Assembly: GCF_041915215.1 (NCBI RefSeq)
Contig: NZ_JAYSBV010000004.1
Length of the DNA stretch: 64,000 bases
Reading direction: 5' to 3' (one strand)
Source of the DNA: Zoogloea sp021286885
GTDB taxonomy: Bacteria > Pseudomonadota > Gammaproteobacteria > Burkholderiales > Rhodocyclaceae
In this document: one piece after another, positions 14,423 through 24,136 of the stretch
Layout: each line of letters opens with the position of its first letter
How positions within the stretch are numbered: position 1 is the first letter of the stretch
Translations under genes and position numbers: made by a program
Notes under the pieces: model-generated
The model's input: the letters and a program-made list of their open reading frames with translations, nothing else
The model's database searches: none
Told to the model about the DNA's origin: nothing

Positions 14423-16234
14423 CTATCGCAGCGCATTGTATATCTGTTCGGCCAGAACGCGGCTGATGCCGTCCACACGACACAAATCCTCCACCGTGGC
14501 CGCCTTCACACCGTCCAGCCCGCCAAAGGTGGCCAGCAGCTTGCGGCGTCGGGTGGGGCCCACACCGGGGATGTCTTCGAGCTTGGAGCCGGTGCGGGCC
14601 TTGCCGCGCCGGGCCCGGTGGCCGGTGATCGCAAAGCGGTGGGCTTCGTCGCGCACTTCCTGGATCAGATGCAGGGCCGGCGCGTCGGGGTTCAGGTGCA
14701 CCTCGGGGCGCCCGTCGGGGAAAACCAGGGTCTCCAGACCCGGCTTGCGCGCCTCGCCCTTGGCCACCCCGAACATGGTGATGTCCAGCCCCAGCTCGTC
14801 CAGCACTTCCTGGGCAACGCCCATCTGGCCCTTGCCCCCGTCGATCAGGATCAGGTCGGGGCGCACGCCCTCCCCTGCCGCCACTTTCTCGTAGCGCCGG
14901 GTCAGGGCCTGGCGCATGGCGGCGTAGTCGTCCCCGGGGGGGATGCCGCTGATGTTGTAGCGCCGGTACTCGGACTTCTTCATCCCGTCCCCATCCCACA
15001 CCACGCAGGACGCCACGGTGGCCTCGCCCATGGTGTGGGAGATGTCGAAGCATTCGATGCGCCCCGGCGCCTCCGCCAGCCCCAGCGCATCGCGCAGGGC
15101 CTCCAAGCGCTGGCCGCCCCGGGCGCTCACCTGCTCCCGGGCGAGAATGGCCAGGTGGGCATTGTTTTCGGCCATGCCCATCCAGGCCCGCTCGTGCTCG
15201 AAACGGGCGTGATGGAGGCTGAACTTGCCTTCCAGCACTTCATCCAGCGCGGCCCGCACGGGCTCCAGCTCCAGGTTGATGAGCAGCTTGCCCGGGGGCG
15301 GCTGATCCAGGTAATGCTGTTCTACAAAGGCAATCAGCGCATCCAGGGGCGCGCAGCCCTGGGCGTTGGAGGGGAACATGGGCCTGTCCCCCAGGTGGCG
15401 CCCGCCCCGCACCATGGCGAGGTTCACGCACACCAAGCCGTTGCGCTCGATGGCGGCGAGCACATCCACGTCTTCATCCCGGGTGGTTTCCACATACTGC
15501 TTGTGGAGCACCGCCTGCAGGTTGCGGATCTGGTCCCGATACACCACCGCCTGCTCGAAGGCGAGGCGGTCGGAAGCCTCCTGCATCTTGCGGGACAGAT
15601 CGTCGATCACATCCCCATGGCGCCCGTTCAGGAACAGGCTGGCCAGGGCCACATCGGCGGCATAGCCCTCCTGGCTGATGATGCCCACGCAGGGGCCAGT
15701 GCAGCGCTGGATCTGGTACTGCAGGCAGGGCCGGGAGCGGTTGTTGAAGGTGGTGTCTTCGCAGGTGCGCAGACGGAACAACTTCTGCATCAAATGCAGG
15801 CTCTCGCGCACCGCCCAGCTGTTGGGATAGGGCCCGAAATAGCGCACGCCCCGGGCAAACCCACCCCGGTGGTAGAAAATGCGCGGAAATGCGCCCCCCG
15901 AGAGGGCGATGTAGGGGTAGGACTTGTCGTCCCGAAACAGGATGTTGTACTTGGGCCCGAGGCTCTTGATGAGGTTGTTTTCGAGGATCAGGGCCTCGGC
16001 CTCGGAGCGGGTGGCAGTGATGTCCACCCGGGCCACTTGGGCCACCATGAGGGCGATGCGGGGGGAAAGCTGGGTGCGCTGGAAGTAGGACGAGACCCGG
16101 CGCTTGAGGTTTTTCGCCTTGCCCACATAGAGCACGCTCTCGTCGGCGGCGATCATCCGGTAAACCCCGGGCTCCTCCGTCAAGGTCCGCAGGAAAGCCT
16201 TGGCATCAAAAGCCCTGGCATCAGGTTCCATCAC
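14423..16234 (-). CDS. uvrC: Excinuclease ABC subunit C
   Basis: UvrC makes the two incisions in nucleotide excision repair after UvrAB has marked damage. The GIY-YIG nuclease opens the protein (EEPGVYRMIAADESVLYVGK, residues 18-37), a UVR motif follows near residue 205, the second nuclease domain carries FDISHTMGEATVASCVV, and helix-hairpin-helix motifs close it (LEDIPGVGPTRRRKLL). The 603 residues match the family. uvrB (45.4-47.5 kb) and uvrD (right end) are in the same window but not in the same operon. Confidence 0.97.
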   Translation of the reverse strand: MMEPDARAFDAKAFLRTLTEEPGVYRMIAADESVLYVGKAKNLKRRVSSYFQRTQLSPRIALMVAQVARVDITATRSEAEALILENNLIKSLGPKYNILFRDDKSYPYIALSGGAFPRIFYHRGGFARGVRYFGPYPNSWAVRESLHLMQKLFRLRTCEDTTFNNRSRPCLQYQIQRCTGPCVGIISQEGYAADVALASLFLNGRHGDVIDDLSRKMQEASDRLAFEQAVVYRDQIRNLQAVLHKQYVETTRDEDVDVLAAIERNGLVCVNLAMVRGGRHLGDRPMFPSNAQGCAPLDALIAFVEQHYLDQPPPGKLLINLELEPVRAALDEVLEGKFSLHHARFEHERAWMGMAENNAHLAILAREQVSARGGQRLEALRDALGLAEAPGRIECFDISHTMGEATVASCVVWDGDGMKKSEYRRYNISGIPPGDDYAAMRQALTRRYEKVAAGEGVRPDLILIDGGKGQMGVAQEVLDELGLDITMFGVAKGEARKPGLETLVFPDGRPEVHLNPDAPALHLIQEVRDEAHRFAITGHRARRGKARTGSKLEDIPGVGPTRRRKLLATFGGLDGVKAATVEDLCRVDGISRVLAEQIYNALR

Positions 16235-16264
16235 ATCGCCCTCCCCTCTGCTACAGCTGCAGTT

Positions 16265-17290
16265 TCAGCCCAGGGCCCCAATCCGGGCCCGGGCGCGCTG
16301 GTAGTCATCCCAAGCCTCCAGCGCTGCCGGCATGCCGGCCTGGGGGCTCAGGGCCGCCACCCGGGCGGTGGATTCAGGGCGCAGCACGGGCTGCCAGCCT
16401 TCCAGCAGCTGGGCGGCCAGATCCGGGCGATTGCACACCAGCACCATGTCACAGCCCGCCCCGTAGGCGGCCTCGGCCCGGGCCAGAATGTCGCCGGCCA
16501 CGCTGGCGCCTTCCATGGTCAGATCGTCGCTGAACACCACGCCCGCAAAGCCCAGGCGCTGGCGCAGCACCTCGCCGATCCAGAAAGGCGAAAAGCCCGC
16601 CGGGCGGGGATCGATCTGGCGGAAGATCACATGGGCGGGCATCACGCCCCCCAGGCGCGGAGCCAGGGCGAGGAAAGGCTGGATGTCTTCGGCCCACACC
16701 GCATCAAAGCTGCGCTCATCCACTGGGATCGCCACGTGGGAATCGGCCTCCACCGCGCCGTGACCGGGGAAATGCTTGCCCACCGCTCCCATGCCAGCCT
16801 GGGCGAGGCCATCCAGCAGGGCTGTGGCCAACTGCGCCACCACCGCCGGCTGGCGGTGGAAAGCCCGGTCGCCAATCACGCGGCTGCAGCCGTAGTCCAG
16901 ATCCAGCACCGGCGCATAGCTGAGATCAACCCCATGGGCGCGTAGCTCGGCAGCCAGCACCAAGCCAGCGGCCCGGGCGGTCTCCAGCGCAGCCGCCGGA
17001 TCGGCATCCCACAGGGTGCCCAGGCGGCCCATGGCGGGCAGGCGGGTGAAGCCTTCCCGGAAGCGCTGCACCCGGCCTCCTTCGTGGTCCACGGTGATGA
17101 GCAGCCCCGGGCGCACCGCCCGAATCCCAGCGGTGAGGGCCTGGAGTTGGGCTGGATCCGCGTAGTTGCGGGCGAACAGAATCACCCCGCCTACCAGCGG
17201 ATGTTGCAGGCGCTCGGCCTCTTCGGCGGTGAGCACGTGGCCAGCCACGTCGAGCATGACGGGGCCGTTGGGAAGGCAGGAGGGCTTCAT
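16265..17290 (-). CDS. nagZ: Beta-N-acetylhexosaminidase
   Basis: NagZ removes N-acetylglucosamine from cytoplasmic anhydro-muropeptides during peptidoglycan recycling, with possible influence on AmpC-type beta-lactamase induction. The family-3 glycosidase barrel shows VGGVILFARNY, LITVDHEGGRVQRF, KHFPGHGAVEADSH with the catalytic histidine loop, and FSDDLTMEGAS with the aspartate nucleophile. The 341 residues are normal. No signal peptide is present, as expected. It lies three bases after acpS. Confidence 0.96.
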   Translation of the reverse strand: MKPSCLPNGPVMLDVAGHVLTAEEAERLQHPLVGGVILFARNYADPAQLQALTAGIRAVRPGLLITVDHEGGRVQRFREGFTRLPAMGRLGTLWDADPAAALETARAAGLVLAAELRAHGVDLSYAPVLDLDYGCSRVIGDRAFHRQPAVVAQLATALLDGLAQAGMGAVGKHFPGHGAVEADSHVAIPVDERSFDAVWAEDIQPFLALAPRLGGVMPAHVIFRQIDPRPAGFSPFWIGEVLRQRLGFAGVVFSDDLTMEGASVAGDILARAEAAYGAGCDMVLVCNRPDLAAQLLEGWQPVLRPESTARVAALSPQAGMPAALEAWDDYQRARARIGALG

Positions 17291-17293
17291 GGC

Positions 17294-17686
17294 TTAAACG
17301 GACGGCGCAGACAGGTGTTCGATAACGGCGAAGGCGACGACATATTCGGCCTCGTCGCTCAGGCTCAGGTGGGCGTGCAGGCCCTGGGCGCGCATGTGCT
17401 CGGCCAGGGCGGGCCCGTAGGCAAACAGCGGCTTGCCCCGGGGATCATGGGCCACCCGCACCGCGTGCAGGGTGGCCGGCTCGGCCACGCCGGTGCCCAG
17501 GGCCTTGCCGAAGGCTTCCTTGGCGGCAAAACGCTTGGCCAGGAAACGGGCCGGGTCGGGTGCCCTGCGGTAATCATCCAGTTCGGACGCATCCAGCAGA
17601 CGGGCCGCAAAGCGTTCGCCGTGGCGGGCCAAGGCGTCCTGCAGACGGGCCACCCGGACAATGTCGGTGCCGACCCCAAAGATCAC
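17294..17686 (-). CDS. acpS: Holo-acyl-carrier-protein synthase
   Basis: AcpS attaches 4'-phosphopantetheine from CoA to the serine of acyl carrier protein (encoded here at 31772-32008). The signatures are GVGTDIVRVARLQ at the N-terminus with the metal-binding aspartate and FLAKRFAAKEAFGKALGTG near residue 50. The 130 residues fit the family. The start overlaps the pdxJ stop by four bases. Confidence 0.96.
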   Translation of the reverse strand: MIFGVGTDIVRVARLQDALARHGERFAARLLDASELDDYRRAPDPARFLAKRFAAKEAFGKALGTGVAEPATLHAVRVAHDPRGKPLFAYGPALAEHMRAQGLHAHLSLSDEAEYVVAFAVIEHLSAPSV

Positions 17687-18444
17687 GAATGCAGGCCCCG
17701 CTCGGCGGCTTCGCGCATCAGGCGCTTCATCTCGCGCACCGCTTCGCGCAGGCCGGTAAACACCGCACGGCTGACAATGGCGTGGCCGATGTGCAGTTCG
17801 CGGATGCCCGGCAGGCGGGCAATGGCCTGGACGTTGTAGTAGTTGAGGGCGTGGCCAGCATTGAAGCGCATCCCCAGATCCCGGATCAGGGTGCCGGTGC
17901 TGCGCACCTTTTCGATCTCGGCCAGCACGGCGGCGCTTTCAAAGTCGCGCCCGGCGGCGTGGAAGGCGTGGGCATAGGGGCCGGTGTGAATCTCGCAGAC
18001 CTTGGCGCCAATGCGGGCGGCGGCTTCCACCTGGGCCGGCTCGGCGTCGATGAACACGCTCACCACGATGCCCTGGTCGGCAAGGCGAGACACCGCATCC
18101 TTGAGGCGGGCCTCCTGGGACACGATGTCGAGGCCGCCTTCGGTGGTCACTTCGTGGCGCCCTTCGGGCACGAACATGGCCATTTCCGGGCGCAGCCGGC
18201 AGGCGATGTCCACCATCTCGTCGGTGGCGGCCATTTCGAGGTTGAGCTTGATCTGGGTGAGATCGCGCAGCTTGCGCACGTCTTCATCCTGAATGTGGCG
18301 ACGGTCTTCACGCAGGTGAACGGTGATGCCGTCGGCGCCGCCCAGATGGGCTTCAACGGCGGCCCACACGGGATCGGGCTCCCAGGTACGGCGCGCCTGG
18401 CGCAGGGTGGCCACGTGGTCGATATTGACACCGAGTTCGATCAA
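17683..18444 (-). CDS. pdxJ: Pyridoxine 5'-phosphate synthase
   Basis: PdxJ condenses deoxyxylulose-5-phosphate with 1-amino-acetone-3-phosphate to form pyridoxine phosphate, the PLP precursor. Family motifs are IELGVNIDHVATLRQARR at the start, GADGITVHLREDRRHI, the catalytic MFVPEGRHEVTTEGG and RELHIGHAIVSRAVF at the end. It has 253 residues and overlaps recO and acpS by four bases each. PdxJ next to AcpS and RecO is a common proteobacterial arrangement. Confidence 0.97.
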   Translation of the reverse strand: MIELGVNIDHVATLRQARRTWEPDPVWAAVEAHLGGADGITVHLREDRRHIQDEDVRKLRDLTQIKLNLEMAATDEMVDIACRLRPEMAMFVPEGRHEVTTEGGLDIVSQEARLKDAVSRLADQGIVVSVFIDAEPAQVEAAARIGAKVCEIHTGPYAHAFHAAGRDFESAAVLAEIEKVRSTGTLIRDLGMRFNAGHALNYYNVQAIARLPGIRELHIGHAIVSRAVFTGLREAVREMKRLMREAAERGLHS

Positions 18445-19181
18445 GAGCTTTCTCCGGGAAGGGCAAACATTTCGGTAAAGATGCGGCGGGACTGGAGGGC
18501 CTGGCCCCCCAGGTAATGCTGGATCAGGCGGCGCATGAGCAGCTTGCTCTGGCCGAGGGTTTCCGGATTGCGGAAATCGCCCCGCCCCATGTCGAGGAGG
18601 GTCTGGCCGCTCACCACGGAAGCATCCTGGAGCCCCAGGCCTTCCACCAGCACGGCACCGCGTTCGATTATATAAGCGTAGCGACCATCGGGCCGCAGGG
18701 GGATGCCGGTGTCGCCCTCGCTATCCAGGCACAGGCCGTAGCCCAGTTCCTGCAGCAAGGCCAGCTCGAAGCGGCGCAGCAGGATTTCCTGGGGCTCGCC
18801 ATGGGCCAGGCCTTCGAGGGCTTCGGCATAGGCTGCATACAGGGCCGGGTGGGGCACTTCCCGAGGCAGCAGGCGCATCAGGAGTTCGTTGAGATAGTAG
18901 CCACACAGCAGCGCCTGTCCCCCCAGCAAAGGAAGGCGACCCTGCCATTCGGCACGGATCAGGGTCTTCATTTCGCCGCCGCCGCTCCAGTCGAGAAACA
19001 GGGGGCGAAAGGCCATCAACTGGCCGCGCAGCTGGGAGGTGGGGCGTCGGGCGCCCCGGGCCACCAGCCCCACCCGGCCATGATCCAGGCTGAAAGCCTC
19101 AACGATCAGGCTGGTTTCCCGGTAGGGGTAGGTGTGCAGCACGTAACCCGGCTGCTGATCCACACGCTGCCTGGGAGCCAT
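18441..19181 (-). CDS. recO: DNA repair protein RecO
   Basis: RecO helps load RecA on SSB-coated single-stranded DNA in the RecFOR pathway. An N-terminal OB fold (GYVLHTYPYRETSLIVEAFS, GRVGLVARGARRP) is followed by a helical domain with YYLNELLMRLL and FELALLQELGYGL. The four-cysteine zinc site of some RecO proteins is absent, as in many betaproteobacteria. The 246 residues are typical. It sits 37 bases after era. Confidence 0.94.
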   Translation of the reverse strand: MAPRQRVDQQPGYVLHTYPYRETSLIVEAFSLDHGRVGLVARGARRPTSQLRGQLMAFRPLFLDWSGGGEMKTLIRAEWQGRLPLLGGQALLCGYYLNELLMRLLPREVPHPALYAAYAEALEGLAHGEPQEILLRRFELALLQELGYGLCLDSEGDTGIPLRPDGRYAYIIERGAVLVEGLGLQDASVVSGQTLLDMGRGDFRNPETLGQSKLLMRRLIQHYLGGQALQSRRIFTEMFALPGESS

Positions 19182-19218
19182 GGCGGAGGGGCTTCAGAAA
19201 CGCCGGGGGCGGGCCGGA

Positions 19219-20130
19219 TCAGTCGTAGCCGAGGCTCTTGAGGGCGCGCTCGTCGTCTGCCCAGCCGCTCTTGACCTTGACCCAGACTTCCAGAAACACC
19301 CGGGCTTCAAACAGTCTTTCCATCTCGACCCGGGCTTCGGTGGCGATGCGCTTGAGGCGCTCGCCGCCCCGGCCAATCACCATGGCCTTGTGGGGCGCCT
19401 TGTCGACGATGATGGCGGCGTGGATGCGACGCAGGGCACCTTCGGTCTCGAACTTTTCGATCTCGACGGTCATACCGTAGGGCAGTTCTTCACCCAGCTG
19501 GCGGAACAGCTTTTCGCGCAGGAACTCGGCGGCCAGGAAGCGCTCGCTCCGGTCGGTGATGTCGTCCTCGTCGAACACCCGCTCGCACTCGGGCAGGTAG
19601 GCGGCGGCGGCTTTCACCAGCTCGTCGGTGTTGCGGCCCCGTTCGGCACTCACCGGCACGATCTCGGCAAACGGGTAGAGACCCCCCATCTTTTCGAGGA
19701 AGGGCAGCAGACGGCCCTTGTCGGTGAGCAGATCGACCTTGTTCACCACCAGAATCACCTTGGCGCCTTCGGGCAGCAGGCGCAGCACCTGTTCGTCCTC
19801 GGGGCCGAAGCGGCAGCTTTCGATCACAAACAGCACCAGATCCACGTCGGCCAGCACCTGGGTGACGGTGCGGTTCATGGTGCGGTTGAGGGCGTTTTTG
19901 TGGCGAGTCTGGAAGCCCGGGGTATCCACGAACACGAACTGATTGGGGCCCTCGGTCAGCACCCCCGTCACCCGGTGGCGGGTGGTCTGGGCCTTGCGAG
20001 AGACGATGCTGATTTTTTGGCCGATGAGCCGGTTCAGCAGGGTGGATTTGCCCACGTTGGGGCGGCCCACGATGGCCACAAAGCCGGTGTGGAAGGGTGC
20101 TTCAGGGGTTTGATCTTGAATGTCGGTCAT
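19219..20130 (-). CDS. era: GTPase Era
   Basis: Era is a ribosome-assembly GTPase acting on 16S rRNA. The GTPase motifs are GRPNVGKSTLLN, the G2/G3 region with DTPGF, VVNKVDLL and SAERG; the C-terminal KH domain shows VIGRGGERLKRI. The ATG at 20130 overlaps the rnc stop as TAATG and gives 303 residues; sequence before it belongs to rnc in another frame. Coupling with rnc is usual. Confidence 0.97.
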   Translation of the reverse strand: MTDIQDQTPEAPFHTGFVAIVGRPNVGKSTLLNRLIGQKISIVSRKAQTTRHRVTGVLTEGPNQFVFVDTPGFQTRHKNALNRTMNRTVTQVLADVDLVLFVIESCRFGPEDEQVLRLLPEGAKVILVVNKVDLLTDKGRLLPFLEKMGGLYPFAEIVPVSAERGRNTDELVKAAAAYLPECERVFDEDDITDRSERFLAAEFLREKLFRQLGEELPYGMTVEIEKFETEGALRRIHAAIIVDKAPHKAMVIGRGGERLKRIATEARVEMERLFEARVFLEVWVKVKSGWADDERALKSLGYD

Positions 20131-20807
20131 TACTGCTTCTTGGTGGTGAGCTGTTCCAGGGCCCGCTGGGCGGACTGCTGCTCGGCAGCGCGGCGACTCA
20201 CGCCGGCGCCCCGGGTCTTGAGGTTGAGGGCGCTGATGTCGCACTCCACCTCGAATTCCTGCTGATGGGCCTCGCCCTTGGTGTTCAGCAGGGTGTATTT
20301 GGGCAGGGCCAGGCGCTTGGCCTGGAGGAGCTCCTGGAGGGAGGTCTTGGGGTCTTTCTGGGGGCCCTGGGTGTTCACCTGCCGGAGGGTGTCGGCGTAG
20401 AGATTGACGATGACCTCGTTGGCGGTTTCATAGCCCGCATCCAGAAAGACAGCGGCAAAGATGGCCTCAAGGGCATCGGCCAGAATGGACGGGCGACGGT
20501 GGCCGCCGCTACGCAACTCTCCCTCGCCCAGGCGCAGGTGTTCGCCCAGCTGGAGCTGGTCGGCCAGCTTGTGCAGCGCATCCTGGCACACCAGATTGGC
20601 CTTGCAGCGGGAGAGGTCGCCTTCCTTGAGCTGATCAAAGCGGGCGTACAGGGCATTGGAAATGGCAGCCCCCAGCACGCTGTCGCCCAGAAACTCCAGG
20701 CGTTCGTTGTGGGGGGAGCCAAAACTGCGATGGGTGAGTGCCTGTTCCAGCAGCTCGGGGCGGGTGAAGCGGTGCCCCAGGGACCGCTGTAGTGCTTCCA
20801 GATTCAT
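20130..20807 (-). CDS. rnc: Ribonuclease III
   Basis: RNase III cuts double-stranded RNA in rRNA processing and mRNA control. The catalytic signature HNERLEFLGDSVLG lies near residue 33, a second acidic cluster is in ILADALEAIFAAVFLD, and a C-terminal double-strand RNA-binding domain has KTSLQELLQAKRLALPKY and VSRRAAEQQSAQRAL. The 225 residues are normal. It begins nine bases after the DUF4845 gene. Confidence 0.97.
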   Translation of the reverse strand: MNLEALQRSLGHRFTRPELLEQALTHRSFGSPHNERLEFLGDSVLGAAISNALYARFDQLKEGDLSRCKANLVCQDALHKLADQLQLGEHLRLGEGELRSGGHRRPSILADALEAIFAAVFLDAGYETANEVIVNLYADTLRQVNTQGPQKDPKTSLQELLQAKRLALPKYTLLNTKGEAHQQEFEVECDISALNLKTRGAGVSRRAAEQQSAQRALEQLTTKKQ

Positions 20808-20816
20808 TTACAGATT

Positions 20817-21188
20817 TCAGTGGGCGGCCGAGCTGGCTTCAAAGTCGATCAGCAGGCTCACATTGGCCACCACGGGCACCTTGGCCGAGTAGTTGGCGGA
20901 GATCACGATGCGTCCGTTGTCCTTGGTGATGTCCAGATCAGCGGCAGAAATGCTGGTGATGCCGTCCACCTGGGCACGCTTGGAAAAGGCGTTGCGCAGT
21001 TCGGCGACACTGGCGCCAGAAGGGTTGGCATCCTGGGCTACGGCCACAATGGAGCGCTTGATGCTGAAATATTCATTCACCACCGGCACCAGCTTGAGGC
21101 CCAGCAGCACCACACCGGCCAGGGCCGAGCCCACTACCAGAGTTCCAACCAGACTGACGCCCTGCTGAGATTTTCTGTTCATGATCAA
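20817..21188 (-). CDS. DUF4845 membrane-anchored protein
   Basis: This is a 123-residue protein with one N-terminal membrane segment (GVSLVGTLVVGSALAGVVLLGLK) and a small periplasmic domain ending IDFEASSAAH. The N-terminal pattern resembles a pilin-like anchor, and the position between lepB and rnc is conserved for DUF4845 in betaproteobacteria. The function is unknown; processing by the neighbouring signal peptidase is only a suggestion. ATG at 21188 overlaps the lepB stop by four bases; a second ATG at 21182 is possible. Confidence 0.85.
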   Translation of the reverse strand: MIMNRKSQQGVSLVGTLVVGSALAGVVLLGLKLVPVVNEYFSIKRSIVAVAQDANPSGASVAELRNAFSKRAQVDGITSISAADLDITKDNGRIVISANYSAKVPVVANVSLLIDFEASSAAH

Positions 21189-21973
21189 TGGAAACTGCCC
21201 ACACGGGAAAGATCGTTGAAGTTGAACCAGATGAAGAAGGCTTTGCCCACGATGTTCTGATCCGGCACGAAGCCCCAGCCCCGGCTATCGAAACTGCCAT
21301 CCCGATTGTCACCCATCATGAAGTAGTGACCCTCCGGCACGGTGCAGCTGACACCCCGGGCAGTATAGGTACATTGGTCGCGCATCGGAAAGTTGAGGCT
21401 CTGGGTGATGAAGGCCGGCGCATCCTGATCGTTCAGGATGTCGTGCTCCACCGTACCCAGCTGCTCATGCAGCTTCTGGGACGTATACAAGCGGTCCGTG
21501 TGCAGATACTCGCCATTGGGCTTCACCGTCACGGGCTGGCCGTTGATGGTGAGCTTCTTGTCAAAGTATTCGATCTTGTCGCCGGGCAGGCCCACCACCC
21601 GCTTGATGTAGTCCATGGACGGATCCGCCGGGAAGCGGAACACCATCACATCGCCCCGCTGGGGGTCGTTGATGGAGATGATCTTCTTGTTGATTACCGG
21701 CAGACGGATACCGTAAGTCCACTTGTTCACCAGGATGAAATCGCCCACCAACAGGGTGGGGATCATCGACCCGGAGGGGATCTTGAAGGGCTCGACCACA
21801 AACGAGCGCAGGCCGAACACCACCAGGATCACCGGAAAAAAACTGGCCCCGTACTCAACCCACCAGGGGGTGGGCGCGGTGGCGCTGCGCTGCTTGCGGG
21901 CCACGAAGTAGTCGAAGGACCACAGCAGGCCAGTCAGCACCATCAGGACAAACAGGATCAGGGGAAAATTCAC
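21185..21973 (-). CDS. lepB: Signal peptidase I
   Basis: LepB removes Sec and Tat signal peptides at the outer face of the inner membrane. Two N-terminal membrane segments precede the catalytic serine box EPFKIPSGSMIPTLLVGD (about residue 70) and the lysine region DYIKRVVGLPGDKIEYFD; the C-terminal box MGDNRDGSFDSRGWGFVP is complete. The 262 residues match the family. It lies 48 bases after lepA. Confidence 0.97.
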   Translation of the reverse strand: MNFPLILFVLMVLTGLLWSFDYFVARKQRSATAPTPWWVEYGASFFPVILVVFGLRSFVVEPFKIPSGSMIPTLLVGDFILVNKWTYGIRLPVINKKIISINDPQRGDVMVFRFPADPSMDYIKRVVGLPGDKIEYFDKKLTINGQPVTVKPNGEYLHTDRLYTSQKLHEQLGTVEHDILNDQDAPAFITQSLNFPMRDQCTYTARGVSCTVPEGHYFMMGDNRDGSFDSRGWGFVPDQNIVGKAFFIWFNFNDLSRVGSFH

Positions 21974-22021
21974 GCGTAGGCTCCTGCCGGCCCGGAGGCC
22001 GGCCCTTCTTCGTTGATTGGC

Positions 22022-23818
<1,797 letters not shown>

Positions 23819-23828
23819 GGGGGCCATG

Positions 23829-23851
23829 AAAAAGGGTGCCTGGGGGCACCC
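23829..23851 (-). terminator. Terminator-like hairpin directly before lepA
   Basis: On the minus strand GGGTGCC, a four-base loop and GGCACCC are followed by five T residues, then the lepA start region. The shape is that of an intrinsic terminator or attenuator between the mucD-glutaredoxin genes and lepA. Confidence 0.6.
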
Positions 23852-23887
23852 TGGATGGATTTTGTTTACCTGGCAAGGGCTTGGATT

Positions 23888-24136
23888 CTAGCCGATACGC
23901 CCGAAATGCGCACGAACCGCCGCCTCGTCCAGAAAGTAATGACACAGTTCCGTCTCGCCGGCCAGCACCACCGGCACCTTCTCGTTCCAGCGTTCTTCCA
24001 GCACGGGATCTGCATCCACGTCAAATACCGCCACCTCCAGACCGAGCTCTTGGGCCAGGGGTGAAAGCTGCTCAAGCAGATCATGGCACAGATGGCACCA
24101 CTCCCGGCTCATCACGGTCAGTTGTTTAGCGTTCAA
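23888..24136 (-). CDS. Glutaredoxin-like (thioredoxin-fold) protein
   Basis: This is a small redox-fold protein with the motif CHLC in SREWCHLCHDLLEQL, a cis-proline in KVPVVL and a C-terminal helix, as in the DUF836/glutaredoxin-2-like family. It probably performs thiol-disulfide exchange in the cytoplasm. The first strand (KQLTVMSRE) must precede the first ATG (24112), so I place the start at a TTG at 24136. That start lies inside the last codons of mucD and overlaps it by 11 bases. The start is uncertain; the protein is about 82 residues. Neighbouring mucD and lepA are co-directional. Confidence 0.8.
   Translation of the reverse strand: MNAKQLTVMSREWCHLCHDLLEQLSPLAQELGLEVAVFDVDADPVLEERWNEKVPVVLAGETELCHYFLDEAAVRAHFGRIG

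Noticed and set aside
14378..16945. 855-codon plus-strand open frame antisense to uvrC and nagZ
   Set aside because: Low-complexity composition typical of antisense frames in GC-rich DNA; the clear uvrC and nagZ lie on the other strand.
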